This document shows positions 52,043-60,597 of a stretch of 64,000 nt of DNA, piece after piece. The DNA comes from Dermatobacter hominis (lineage in GTDB: Bacteria; Actinomycetota; Acidimicrobiia; Acidimicrobiales; Microtrichaceae), in NCBI RefSeq assembly GCF_020715685.1, contig NZ_CP085840.1:2728001-2792000 (forward strand), read 5' to 3'. The notes beneath the pieces are model-generated. The model saw only the letters and a program-made list of their open reading frames with translations, had not been told where the DNA came from and made no database searches. The position numbers and the translations under genes are program-made. How positions within the stretch are numbered: the first letter of the stretch is position 1; every line of letters starts with the position of its first letter.

Positions 52043-52129
52043 GGAGGGATGGCAGAGCGGACGATTGCGACGGTCTTGAAAACCGTTGAGGCTTCACGGT
52101 CTCCGGGGGTTCGAATCCCCCTCCCTCCG
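52043..52129 (+). tRNA. tRNA-Ser (anticodon TGA)
   Basis: Class II tRNA; acceptor GGAGGGA/TCCCTCC, anticodon loop CTTGAAA giving TGA, long variable arm, GGTTCGAAT T loop, discriminator G. No CCA is encoded (GCTCC follows). Confidence 0.96.
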
Positions 52130-52165
52130 CTCCGGGCTCGTGCTCGCCCGAGTCACGCCGCCGCG

Positions 52166-53260
52166 TCAGCGCTCAGGCGCAGCCAGTCCTGCCGAGCCGA
52201 CATGGAGGAGGCCCCGTCGCCGGCCGTGGAACGAGGTGCCGCCAGCCGTTCCGACGAGCCTGCGGTAGAGGGCGAGGTGGTCGTCGACCATCCGGGCGGT
52301 CGAGAACCGGTGCTCGACGGCGCGGCGGCAGGCGCTCCGATCGAGCTCCGGCGCTCGGAGGACGGCAGCGGTGAGGTCCTCCACCGTCTCGGCCAGGAAG
52401 CCGGTGATCCCGTCGTCGACGATCTCGGGCGCCGCGCCGCGGCAGGTGGCGACCACGGGGGTGCCGGTCGCGAGCGACTCGATCATCACGAGGCCGAACG
52501 GTTCCTCCCACTGGATCGGGTTGAGGAGCGCCATCGCCCCGCTCATGAGCTCGTTCCTCGTCGGACCGTCGACCTCGCCCACGAACTCGATGCCGCCGCC
52601 CAGCCGGGGGCGGACCAGCTCCTCGAAGAACGCCCACTCGGCGGCTTCCCGGCACTTGCCTGCGATCACGAGCGGCAACCCGGCGCCACGGGCGACGGCG
52701 ATCGCCTCGAGCACCCCCTTGTCGGGCGTCATGCGCCCCACGTGGAGCAGGTAGTCGCTCGAGCCGGAGCCCACGGGGACGTCCTCGACGTCGAGGCCGT
52801 GGTGGATGACGGCCCGAATCGTGCCCGGCGCCGCGGCGCGAGCCTGCGAACGGGAGATGGCCACGACGGCGGCCCGGTCGGCGATCGCGGCGAAGAGTCG
52901 ACGCAGCATCGGGTCGAACGGGCCGTGGTTGGTCACGGCGACCGGGGTACCCGTCGGTGCCACGAAGGCGCCGGCGAGGGTGTGGTCGTGGATGACGTCG
53001 ACGCCCACCAGGGCGAGGGCGTCATACGCCTCGAGCACGTGGTACAGCTCCGGCAGGACCTGGCCGATCTGGTCCGGCCTCTGCTCCGACAGCGGCGACC
53101 GTCGAGGGACCGGGCACTCGCTGTCACCCGAGGCGCACAGGACCACTTCGTGCCCGGCGGCCTGGAGGCCGCGTGCGAGCCGATCGATGACCGCTTCACT
53201 GCCGCCGTAGGCGTGCGGGGGGACGGCGATCCAGGGCTGGGCGATCAGTCCGACCTTCAT
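52166..53260 (-). CDS. GT4-family glycosyltransferase
   Basis: A 364-residue GT-B glycosyltransferase: N-terminal YGGSEAVIDRLARGL, and C-terminal VGRMTPDKGVLEAI (~177), NPIQWEEPFGLVMIESLATGTPVV (~245) with the E-x7-E signature. It transfers a sugar from an activated nucleotide donor. It is divergent from the debranching-type enzyme gene. The ATG at 53260 follows GGAGG. The tRNA-Ser gene precedes its end. Confidence 0.86.
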   Translation of the reverse strand: MKVGLIAQPWIAVPPHAYGGSEAVIDRLARGLQAAGHEVVLCASGDSECPVPRRSPLSEQRPDQIGQVLPELYHVLEAYDALALVGVDVIHDHTLAGAFVAPTGTPVAVTNHGPFDPMLRRLFAAIADRAAVVAISRSQARAAAPGTIRAVIHHGLDVEDVPVGSGSSDYLLHVGRMTPDKGVLEAIAVARGAGLPLVIAGKCREAAEWAFFEELVRPRLGGGIEFVGEVDGPTRNELMSGAMALLNPIQWEEPFGLVMIESLATGTPVVATCRGAAPEIVDDGITGFLAETVEDLTAAVLRAPELDRSACRRAVEHRFSTARMVDDHLALYRRLVGTAGGTSFHGRRRGLLHVGSAGLAAPER

Positions 53261-53361
53261 GGGGTGGCCTCCAGTTCGTCCCCGCGTCGGTCCTTACCCG
53301 CCCATCGCGCCGCCATGTGGAGGTCATCCGGCTGGACCCGCGTTCCCCGGCCAGAGGTGGG

Positions 53362-53367
53362 TAGGGG
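53362..53367 (+). promoter_or_regulatory. -10-like TAGGGG of the glucosidase gene
   Basis: TAGGGG is followed by 6 bases to the GTG at 53374; the last base deviates from TANNNT. Confidence 0.35.
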
Positions 53368-53373
53368 TTCCTG

Positions 53374-55536
53374 GTGACTGCGTGGACGTTCGAGGGCGAG
53401 ATCGCATCGCTCGGCGGTCCCCACGACACGGTCACGCTGGTGGAGGAGACGACGTTCTGCCTCTCCGATCGGACGGGCGACGTGCGGCCCGGTGCCCCCC
53501 ACGGGCTGCTGTTCCTCGAGACCCGCTTCGTGTCGGTCCTCGCGCTCCGCATCGACGGGCGGCGCCTCGAGCCGCTCGGCTTCTCGAGCCCGGACCCGTT
53601 CTGCTGCACCTTCCTCGCCCGCGTCCCCGGCGCAGGGGGCGTCGACGAGCACGTCCTGGTGACCCGGGAGCGGAGGATCGGCCGAGGGATGGTCGAGAGC
53701 GTGGAGGTCCGCAACTTCAGCTCGGGCACCGCCGCGTTCGATGTGGAGCTGATGGTCATGACGGACTTCGCGGATCTCTTCGAGGTCAAGGAGCAGCGCC
53801 CGACCGCGAGCCGGGTCACCGCCGTGGTCGCCGACGGACCGGTGCTGCGCATCGAGGGGACGCGTGCGGGTGTCCCCCATCGGATGGTGGCTCGCAGCAC
53901 GCCCGACGCGATCGTGACGCTGGGCGAGGCCGGCCCCACGCTGCGGTGGCCGGTCGAGCTCGACCAGGGCTCGGCGTTCACGGCGTGCATCGAGATCGAG
54001 GGCGGCGTCGACGACCAGCTGGTGGAGCCACGTCACCGTTGTGATCAGGCGGCGGCGAGCTCGGGACCGGCGCGCCGGTTGGGCTCGTGGCGAGCGTCGG
54101 TGCCGGTGATCGCCGGGACCGACGACCGGTTGGTGAGCGCGTTCGGCCAGGGCGTCGAGGACATCGGCGGCCTGCAGCTGAGCGACCCCGACCACCCGGA
54201 CGACACCGTGGTGGCCGCCGGCGCCCCGTGGTTCATGACGCTGTTCGGGCGCGACGCCCTGATCACGAGCTACATGGCGCTCCCCGTCGACCCGTCGATC
54301 GCGCTGGGCTCCCTGCGCACGCTCGCCCGACTGCAGGGGACCGTCGAGGACGAGCGGACCGAGGAGCAGCCCGGCCGGATCCTGCACGAGATCCGCTTCA
54401 CCCGGCGCCCCTCCTGGCGCTTCGACGACGGCGACCGCTACTACGGGACGGTCGACGCGACACCGCTGTTCGTCGTGGTGCTCGGGGAGCTGCGCCGGTG
54501 GGGCCTGTCCGCCGCAGAGGTGGACGACCTGCTGCCCGCCGCCGACGCCGCACTCGCCTGGATCGACCGGTACGGCGACCGCGACGGCGACGGCTTCGTC
54601 GAGTACGAGCGGTCGACCCCTCTCGGGCTCGCCAACCAGGGGTGGAAGGACTCCTGGGACGCCATCCGGTTCGCCGACGGTCGGATGGCCGAGCCACCGA
54701 TCGCGCTCGCCGAGGTCCAGGGATACGTGTACGCCGCGCTCGTGGCTCGAGCCCACTTCGCCGAGGAGGCGGGCGACCAGCGCCTCTGCGAGCGCCTCCG
54801 GAGCCGAGCCGCGGAGCTGAAGCGGGCGTTCAACGAGCAGTTCTTCCTGGAGCGGACCGGGTCGTTCGCGATGGCGCTCGACGGGCACAAGCAGCCGGTC
54901 GACGCCGTGGCCTCCAACATGGGTCACTGCTTGTGGAGCGGCATCGTCGACGAGGAGCTGGCTCCTTCGGTCGCCGACGCCCTGCTCGCACCGGAGATGT
55001 TCACCGGATGGGGCGTCCGCACGTTGTCGACCACCGCTGCGGCGTACAACCCGATCAGCTACCACAACGGTTCGGTGTGGCCGCACGACAACGCGCTGAT
55101 CGTGGCCGGCCTCGTCCGCTACGGCTTCGTGGACCACGCTCGCCGGATCATCGACGGGCTGCTCGACGTGTCCACCCACTTCGGCGGGCGGCTCCCCGAA
55201 CTGATCGCCGGCATCGATCGGGCCGCCCTCGGCGTCCCGGCGATCTACCCGACGTCGTGCATGCCGCAGGCCTGGGCGGCGGCGACGCCGCTGCTCCTGG
55301 TCCGGTCGCTGTTGCGGCTCGACCCCTGGGCGCCGCACGACCAGCTCTGGACCGCTCCGATCCTCGGCGCTGAGGAGCAGCTCGCCCTCGAGCGCGTGCC
55401 GTTCGCCGGGGCGACCGTCGACATCCGCGCTCGCGGCTCCTCCGTGGACGTCGACCGCCTCGACGAGCGGTTCACGCTGCACCCGTTCCCGAGGGCCGCA
55501 GTGCCCGACCGTGCCGCGAGGAACGCCGGTGGGTGA
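53374..55536 (+). CDS. Amylo-alpha-1,6-glucosidase / glycogen debranching-type protein
   Basis: A 720-residue protein: the N-terminal GDE_N_bis domain (~15-220; SDRTGDVRPGAPHGLLFLETRFVS...) and a C-terminal (alpha/alpha)6 glucosidase region (~240-700) with WFMTLFGRDALITSY (~290), GLANQGWKDSWDAI (~420) and NPISYHNGSVWPHDNALI (~560). These are hallmarks of amylo-alpha-1,6-glucosidase-type enzymes acting on glycogen-like glucans. The neighbouring GT4 gene suggests a joint role in glucan or compatible-solute metabolism. GTG start. Confidence 0.88.
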   Translation: MTAWTFEGEIASLGGPHDTVTLVEETTFCLSDRTGDVRPGAPHGLLFLETRFVSVLALRIDGRRLEPLGFSSPDPFCCTFLARVPGAGGVDEHVLVTRERRIGRGMVESVEVRNFSSGTAAFDVELMVMTDFADLFEVKEQRPTASRVTAVVADGPVLRIEGTRAGVPHRMVARSTPDAIVTLGEAGPTLRWPVELDQGSAFTACIEIEGGVDDQLVEPRHRCDQAAASSGPARRLGSWRASVPVIAGTDDRLVSAFGQGVEDIGGLQLSDPDHPDDTVVAAGAPWFMTLFGRDALITSYMALPVDPSIALGSLRTLARLQGTVEDERTEEQPGRILHEIRFTRRPSWRFDDGDRYYGTVDATPLFVVVLGELRRWGLSAAEVDDLLPAADAALAWIDRYGDRDGDGFVEYERSTPLGLANQGWKDSWDAIRFADGRMAEPPIALAEVQGYVYAALVARAHFAEEAGDQRLCERLRSRAAELKRAFNEQFFLERTGSFAMALDGHKQPVDAVASNMGHCLWSGIVDEELAPSVADALLAPEMFTGWGVRTLSTTAAAYNPISYHNGSVWPHDNALIVAGLVRYGFVDHARRIIDGLLDVSTHFGGRLPELIAGIDRAALGVPAIYPTSCMPQAWAAATPLLLVRSLLRLDPWAPHDQLWTAPILGAEEQLALERVPFAGATVDIRARGSSVDVDRLDERFTLHPFPRAAVPDRAARNAGG

Positions 55537-55593
55537 TGGCGCACGCCGGACCTGCGTCCAGCGGCCGACCGCTGGCGCGTCGCCCTCGGCTCG

Positions 55594-55623
55594 TCAGAGC
55601 GCGAACGATCAGAGCGCGAACGA
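55594..55623. repeat. 15-bp tandem duplication over the 3' end of the SDR gene
   Basis: TCAGAGCGCGAACGA occurs at 55594-55608 and 55609-55623. Read on the minus strand, the inner copy encodes the SDR C terminus and TGA, and the outer copy repeats the same in-frame codons and stop. Confidence 0.9.
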
Positions 55624-56382
55624 GTAGCCCCCGTTCAGCGGCAGCGTCTGGCCGGTGATCCAGGACGCGTGCTCGGTCGCGAGGAACACCGCCACCGCGC
55701 CGGCGTCGCCCGGGTCGCCGGGACGGCGGATCGCGTAGTTGCGCAGGATCTGCCGGGCGCGGTCGCTGTCGGGCTCGGACCACAGCGCCTCGGTCGCGTC
55801 GGTCCGCATCGTGCCGAGCGAGAGGTTGTTGGCAGTGATCCCGAACCGGCCGTTCTCCCGGGCCAGGGCGCGGGTCAGCCCCGCCGAGCCGGCCTTCGCC
55901 GCGCTGTAGGCGGCGCTCCCCGGATCGCCGATCCGACCGGCGTCGGACACGATCGTGATGAGGCGCCCCCACCCGGACTCGATCATGCCGGGCAGGACGG
56001 CGCGCGAGCAGTGCATGGCGCCGTAGAGGTTGACCCGGATGAACGGCTCCCAGTCCTGCGGGTCCGACTCGGCGAACGGTCCCCGGCCCCCGAACCCCTC
56101 GGCTCCGGCGTTCCCGGCGTTGTTCACGAGGACGTCGACCGGACCGCACGCCGCGACCGCGTCGGCGACGGCGACCGGGTCGGTGACGTCGAAGGCCGAT
56201 GCCGTCGCCCGTCCCCCGCCGGCGGCGATCCGCTCGACCGCCGCCTGGGTCCGAGCGGGGTCGAGGTCGTTGACGACCACCGTCGCACCAGCCCCGGCGA
56301 AGGCCTCGGCGATCGCCAACCCGACACCCTGCCCGGCGCCCGTGACCAGCACCCGCCGCCCGGTCAGGTCGAGCTCCACCAC
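55609..56382 (-). CDS. Short-chain dehydrogenase/reductase
   Basis: A 257-residue classical SDR: NAD(P)-binding VLVTGAGQGVGLAIA (~11-25), NNAGNAG (~88), catalytic Ser in TIVSDAGRIG region (~140) with YSAAKAG (~155; Tyr-x3-Lys), and ...WITGQTLPLNGGYSFAL at the end. It is similar to 3-oxoacyl-ACP reductase-type enzymes. The GTG at 56382 or 56379 is the start. It follows a TrmO-like gene by four bases, so is likely co-transcribed. Confidence 0.9.
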   Translation of the reverse strand: MVELDLTGRRVLVTGAGQGVGLAIAEAFAGAGATVVVNDLDPARTQAAVERIAAGGGRATASAFDVTDPVAVADAVAACGPVDVLVNNAGNAGAEGFGGRGPFAESDPQDWEPFIRVNLYGAMHCSRAVLPGMIESGWGRLITIVSDAGRIGDPGSAAYSAAKAGSAGLTRALARENGRFGITANNLSLGTMRTDATEALWSEPDSDRARQILRNYAIRRPGDPGDAGAVAVFLATEHASWITGQTLPLNGGYSFAL

Positions 56383-56386
56383 TGCG

Positions 56387-56815
56387 TCAGCGCTCGTCGA
56401 TCGGGCCCAGCACCGGCTTCAGGTCGACGACGGGCGTGCCGTCGACGGCCTCGAGCCCCTGCACCGTGACCGTCGTGCCGGCCACGCGCTCGACGGTGAC
56501 CTCGTGGAGACCGATCGGGTTGGGTCGACCGGGCGAACGGGTGGCCAACACGCCGACCGCCGGCCGTCGGAGATCGCCGCGCGGGTGGACGGTCAGCTCC
56601 TCCCGGTCGGCGAGGTGCAGCCACGTCAGGACCACCAGCCGGTCGCCGACCTCGATCCCGTCGAGCGCCGGCGCGAGCCGGGCGTCGATCACGAGGTCGG
56701 CGGAGCTCGGCGCCTCGTCACCCTGCCGCGGCGCATCGGCCGGATCGACGAGCGACGAGGCCACGCGCCCGATCGGCCTGACCGTCAGCTCCGCCGGCCC
56801 GTCCTCCGTCGACAT
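56387..56815 (-). CDS. trmO: TrmO/TsaA-family tRNA methyltransferase
   Basis: A 142-residue protein of the TsaA/YaeB family (TrmO modifies N6-threonylcarbamoyladenosine in tRNA using SAM). Conserved RSPGRPNPIGLHEVTV (~94) and LPG-like PVVDLKP are present. Length matches the minimal family domain. The ATG at 56815 overlaps nothing; the DUF2236 gene lies 11 bp upstream. It and the SDR gene form a short run. Confidence 0.83.
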   Translation of the reverse strand: MSTEDGPAELTVRPIGRVASSLVDPADAPRQGDEAPSSADLVIDARLAPALDGIEVGDRLVVLTWLHLADREELTVHPRGDLRRPAVGVLATRSPGRPNPIGLHEVTVERVAGTTVTVQGLEAVDGTPVVDLKPVLGPIDER

Positions 56816-56826
56816 CGGTCGGTCGC

Positions 56827-57756
56827 TCAGGCCGCCGAGCCCGTGACGCCGACCGGATCGGGCGCGCCGGTGGCACGCCGCCGGGCGATCGCCGCGCACG
56901 GCAGCTCGGGCACCGCCCACCGGACGACGGCGACCTTCGTGCGCTCGAGCCGGTCCGACAGCGCGCGGGCGGCGACGTTGCCGTGGTCCAGCCCGGTCAG
57001 CTCCCGGGCCCACCGCGGCATCAGCATCATCGACCCGCGCAGGCCCATCCACCGCTCGGCCCGCTCCCGCGGTCCGACGGCCTGGCCCTCGACCGCGCCC
57101 TCGGCGAGGAAGCGGATGAACTCCCGGGTCTGCTCGTTGACCGCCAGCTCGGGTCGGATCCGCTCGACGAACGCGTCGAGCTCGTCGACCGAGGTCGGCA
57201 CGCCCTCGCCGCCGCCCATCCGCCCGACCACCGCCTGCTCGCCGAGGTAGCGATCCTTCTCCTCCGAGCTGAGCGGGCGTCGGTACCGGTCGTACGCGGT
57301 CATGATCGCCCACGGGATGCAGGTGTGCACCCACGCGAGCAGCTCGGGGTCGAGCGCGCGGTAGGGCTGGCCGTCGGGTCGCGTCCCCTCGACGAACGAG
57401 TGGACGTGGCGCACCTTCCCGATCACCTCGGTCGCCGCCGGCGTCGAGCCGAACGTCGTCCGCAGCACGTAGCCGAGCGTGTTCTGCGCGCGCTTGATCG
57501 GCTCGGTTCGGAACGTCGACTGCTGCGAGACGCCGGCCATCACCGACGGGTGGAGGACCTCCATAATGATCGCCGCCGACCCCGCGGCCGACACGATCGC
57601 CAGGTCGCCGTGCAGCTCCCACGAGATGCTGTCGGGTCCGCCGACCAGCCCGGGGTCGCCGGGTTCGCCCTCGTAGAGCTCGGCCTCGTCGTGGCGACCG
57701 CCGACCGCCTCGATGTCCGCGACCACGCGCCGGCGGAAGGACTCGATGGGATCCAT
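56827..57756 (-). CDS. DUF2236 (oxygenase-like) protein
   Basis: Encodes 309 residues of DUF2236, the family of latex-clearing and mpaB-type oxygenases that use a histidine-bound haem/iron. The conserved histidines are in KVRHVHSFVEG (~112) and LLAWVHTC (~137), with EVLHP at ~70. The substrate is unknown, perhaps a lipid or isoprenoid. The ATG at 57756 has GAGGG upstream. From 57757 to 57896 only promoter-like DNA is seen. Confidence 0.83.
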   Translation of the reverse strand: MDPIESFRRRVVADIEAVGGRHDEAELYEGEPGDPGLVGGPDSISWELHGDLAIVSAAGSAAIIMEVLHPSVMAGVSQQSTFRTEPIKRAQNTLGYVLRTTFGSTPAATEVIGKVRHVHSFVEGTRPDGQPYRALDPELLAWVHTCIPWAIMTAYDRYRRPLSSEEKDRYLGEQAVVGRMGGGEGVPTSVDELDAFVERIRPELAVNEQTREFIRFLAEGAVEGQAVGPRERAERWMGLRGSMMLMPRWARELTGLDHGNVAARALSDRLERTKVAVVRWAVPELPCAAIARRRATGAPDPVGVTGSAA

Positions 57757-57896
57757 GCCGTCGACCCTCGCCCGAACCGTCGGGCTGTGTCAACGGTCAC
57801 GGACCGGCGCCCGGGACGGCCTGTCGGCGGCGCAGGAGGAGATCCGAAGGGATCCGTGGTTGAACGACCTTCGGTGAAGTACGCTCAGCGACGCAA

Positions 57897-58199
57897 ATGA
57901 GGGGGAACCGGTGGTCCGCGCTGGGGGCGGCGGCGCTGACGGTGGTCTGCGCCGTTGCTGTGCTGCACCCGGACGTGGTCCGGTCGCTCACGACCGTGAC
58001 CCGCATCCTCCTCGGCACCGGCCTCGTCCTGTCCGGTCTCGTGCTCTCCGGGCTCGGTCGCCGCGGCACACGAGCCGACGTCGGACGCTCGCGACCGTCG
58101 CCCGAGGCGCTCCCGACGCCGCCGGCCCGGCGGTTCAGTCGGCCTCGCCGAGCAGCTGCTCCCGGGCAGCCGCCAGGCCCACCCGCTGCTCGTCGCTGA
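57897..58199 (+). CDS. Possible small membrane protein (100 residues)
   Basis: An ATG at 57897 follows a TACGCT -10 (57880-57885) with 11 bases between. The product has two hydrophobic stretches (~9-25 and ~38-58) and a Pro/Arg-rich tail. The last 65 bases overlap the 3' end of ppk2 on the other strand. The hydrophobic half is credible; the tail looks like shadow coding, so the true C terminus is uncertain. Confidence 0.4.
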   Translation: MRGNRWSALGAAALTVVCAVAVLHPDVVRSLTTVTRILLGTGLVLSGLVLSGLGRRGTRADVGRSRPSPEALPTPPARRFSRPRRAAAPGQPPGPPAARR

Positions 58200-59043
58200 T
58201 CCGCGGCGTGGAGATCGGCAGCGAGTCGATCACGTCGACCAGCACGTCGGAGACGAGCGTGCGCATCCGCCACTTGCGATCGGCCGGGATCACGTACCAC
58301 GGGGCGAACGACGTGGAGGTCGCCCGGATCGCGTCCTCGAACGCGACCTGGTAGTCGTCCCAGTACTCGCGCTCCTTCACGTCGTTGGCCGAGAACTTCC
58401 AGTTCTTCTCGGGCGTGTCGATGCGGTCGAGGAACCGCACGCGCTGCTCCTCCTTCGAGAGGTGCAGGAAGAACTTCACGACGAGGATGCCGTTGCGCAC
58501 CAGGTGCCGCTCGAAGGCGACCATGTCCTGGTAGCGGTGCTCCCACATCTTCGGACCCTTCGCGCTCTCGGGCAGCCGCTGGTTGGCGATGACCTCGGGG
58601 TGCACCCGGGCGACCAGCACCTCCTCGTAGTAGGAGCGGTTGAAGATGCCGACCTGGCCGCGCTCGGGCAGCCGGCGGGCGTAGCGCCACAGGTAGTTGT
58701 GGTCGAGCTCCTCGGCGCTCGGCACCTTGAAGCTCGACACCGCGACGCCCTGCGGGTTCATGCCGCTGAGCACGTGCTTGATCGTGCCGTCCTTGCCGGC
58801 GGCGTCCATCGCCTGGAACACGACCAGCAGCCCGTAGGTGTCGTTCGCCCACAGCTTGGCCTGGGCGGCGACGAGGCGGGCCCGGTTCGCCTCGAGCTCC
58901 TCGAGGGCCTGCGCCTTGGTCCGCAGCGCCAGCCCGCGCGGCAGGTGCTTCGCGCCCTTCCAGTCGGTCGGGTGGTCCCGGAGCCGGAACGACGACCCGT
59001 CGGAGACACGGCAGACGTCGATGGCCTTCACGGCAGCGCTCAT
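58135..59043 (-). CDS. ppk2: Polyphosphate kinase 2 (PPK2)
   Basis: A 302-residue PPK2 that uses polyphosphate to phosphorylate nucleotides (ADP/GDP). It has the P-loop-like MDAAGKDGTIKH (~80-91), Walker B region NRSYYEEVLVARVHP (~140-154) and a lid with the basic RIDTPEKNWKFSANDVKER (~205-224). Single-domain class I layout. The ATG at 59043 has GGGGGG upstream at suitable spacing. It is divergent from cydA. Confidence 0.93.
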   Translation of the reverse strand: MSAAVKAIDVCRVSDGSSFRLRDHPTDWKGAKHLPRGLALRTKAQALEELEANRARLVAAQAKLWANDTYGLLVVFQAMDAAGKDGTIKHVLSGMNPQGVAVSSFKVPSAEELDHNYLWRYARRLPERGQVGIFNRSYYEEVLVARVHPEVIANQRLPESAKGPKMWEHRYQDMVAFERHLVRNGILVVKFFLHLSKEEQRVRFLDRIDTPEKNWKFSANDVKEREYWDDYQVAFEDAIRATSTSFAPWYVIPADRKWRMRTLVSDVLVDVIDSLPISTPRISDEQRVGLAAAREQLLGEAD

Positions 59044-59151
59044 GGGCGGTTCCCCCCCGGTCGTCGGACGGTCGGCGATCCCGGTCGACGGTAGCGGCGG
59101 CGCGGCCCGTCGCCACCTGCGGAGGTCGATCGGGCGGCAGGACCCGATTGG

Positions 59152-59157
59152 TAGTGT
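59152..59157 (+). promoter_or_regulatory. -10 TAGTGT of cydA
   Basis: TAGTGT about 33 bases before the TTG start of cydA; the mRNA has a leader with GGAGGT. Confidence 0.45.
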
Positions 59158-59190
59158 CCGGTCCTCCGGCGCCGGACGGAGGTCAGGTCG

Positions 59191-60597
59191 TTGAGCACGG
59201 AGCTGCTGCACCGCATCCAGTTCGGTCTGACGATCAGCTTCCACTTCATCTTCCCGCCCATGTCGCTCGGACTGGGCCTGGTGCTGATCATCTTCGGGGT
59301 CCAGTCCGTGCGGACGAAGGACCCGAAGTGGCGCCAGCTCGCCATCTTCTGGACGAAGGTCTACGGCCTCATCTTCGCCATGGGCGTCGCCACCGGGCTC
59401 GTCCAGGAGTTCCAGTTCGGCACCAACTGGTCGGTGTACTCGCGCTACGTCGGCAACATCTTCGGGAGCCTGCTGGCGGCCGAGGGGATCTTCGCCTTCA
59501 TGCTCGAGGGCGGGTTCCTCGGCGTGATGCTGGCCGGCGGCCAGCGGCTCGGGAACAAGCTGTGGCTCTTCGCGACGACGATGGTCGTGGCCGGCGCGAC
59601 CTTCAGCGCGACGTGGATCATCATGGCGAACTCCTGGATGCAGACGCCCCAGGGCTACGAGCTGCGCGACGAGGGCCGGGGCACCCAGGCCTTCATGACC
59701 AGCTTCCGCGAGGTCGTGTTCACGCCGTCGTTCGGCCCGAGGTTCTGGCACACGCTCGTCGCGTCGTGGATGGTCGGCTGCGCGCTCGTCATGAGCGTCG
59801 CCGCGTTCTACCTGCTGCGCCGGCGGCACGTGGAGCTGTCGAAGACGATGATGCGCGTCGCCCTGCCGCTGTTCACCGTGCTCGCCGTCCTGCAGGTCGC
59901 GGTCTTCGGCGCCAACCAGGCCACCGAGGTCGCGACGAACCAGCCCGAGAAGCTGGCGGCGCTCGAGGGCGTCTACCAGACGCAGGACTGCGCGCCGATG
60001 ACGATCGTCGGCTGGACGGACCCCGACACGCAGACCACGACCGGCATCAAGATCCCGTGCCTGCTCAGCATCCTGGTCGGCAAGAGCCCGTCCACGACCG
60101 TCGACGGCCTCGACGAGTTCCCGACCGACGACTGGGCCGACGCGTCGGTCGTGTTCCACACGTACCACCTGATGATCAACCTCGGGATGCTGTTCGTCGT
60201 CATCGGCGGGGTGGGCTGCCTGCTCTGGATCTGGAAGCGCAGGCTGTGGGAGCAGCGGTGGATGCTGCGGGTGCTGGTCGCCACGATCGTGCTGACGCAG
60301 CTCGCCACGTTGTCCGGCTGGTGGACCGCCGAGCTCGGTCGGCAACCGTGGATCGTGTGGCAGCTCCTCCGCACCGAGGACGCGTTCAGCCCCAACGTGT
60401 CGACCGGCCAGGTCGCGTTCACGATCGGGATGTTCGTCGTGCTCTACGCCGTCGTCCTCGGCGTCTTCCTCTTCCTGCTCGACCGCATCATCCGGGGCGG
60501 TCCGCCCGACCCGCCGGGCGAGGACGAGATCGAGTCGCTGCCCGACACGTGGGGTGAGGTCTTCAGCCGCTCCCGCGCCACCGGACGGAGCCGCTGA
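59191..60597 (+). CDS. cydA: Cytochrome bd ubiquinol oxidase subunit I
   Basis: A 468-residue nine-span oxidase subunit that reduces O2 with quinol, carrying haems b558, b595 and d. Early FHFIFPPMSLGL contains the haem ligand His; later GWWTAELGRQPWIVW is a family hallmark. The Q-loop is short, as in many actinobacteria. The start is the TTG at 59191, seven bases after GGAGGT; no ATG/GTG in frame fits better. It overlaps cydB (TGATG). Confidence 0.93.
   Translation: MSTELLHRIQFGLTISFHFIFPPMSLGLGLVLIIFGVQSVRTKDPKWRQLAIFWTKVYGLIFAMGVATGLVQEFQFGTNWSVYSRYVGNIFGSLLAAEGIFAFMLEGGFLGVMLAGGQRLGNKLWLFATTMVVAGATFSATWIIMANSWMQTPQGYELRDEGRGTQAFMTSFREVVFTPSFGPRFWHTLVASWMVGCALVMSVAAFYLLRRRHVELSKTMMRVALPLFTVLAVLQVAVFGANQATEVATNQPEKLAALEGVYQTQDCAPMTIVGWTDPDTQTTTGIKIPCLLSILVGKSPSTTVDGLDEFPTDDWADASVVFHTYHLMINLGMLFVVIGGVGCLLWIWKRRLWEQRWMLRVLVATIVLTQLATLSGWWTAELGRQPWIVWQLLRTEDAFSPNVSTGQVAFTIGMFVVLYAVVLGVFLFLLDRIIRGGPPDPPGEDEIESLPDTWGEVFSRSRATGRSR

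Noticed and set aside
52130-52165. Terminator after tRNA-Ser(TGA)
   Set aside because: Only a 5-bp CGGGC/GCCCG stem is seen; too weak to call.
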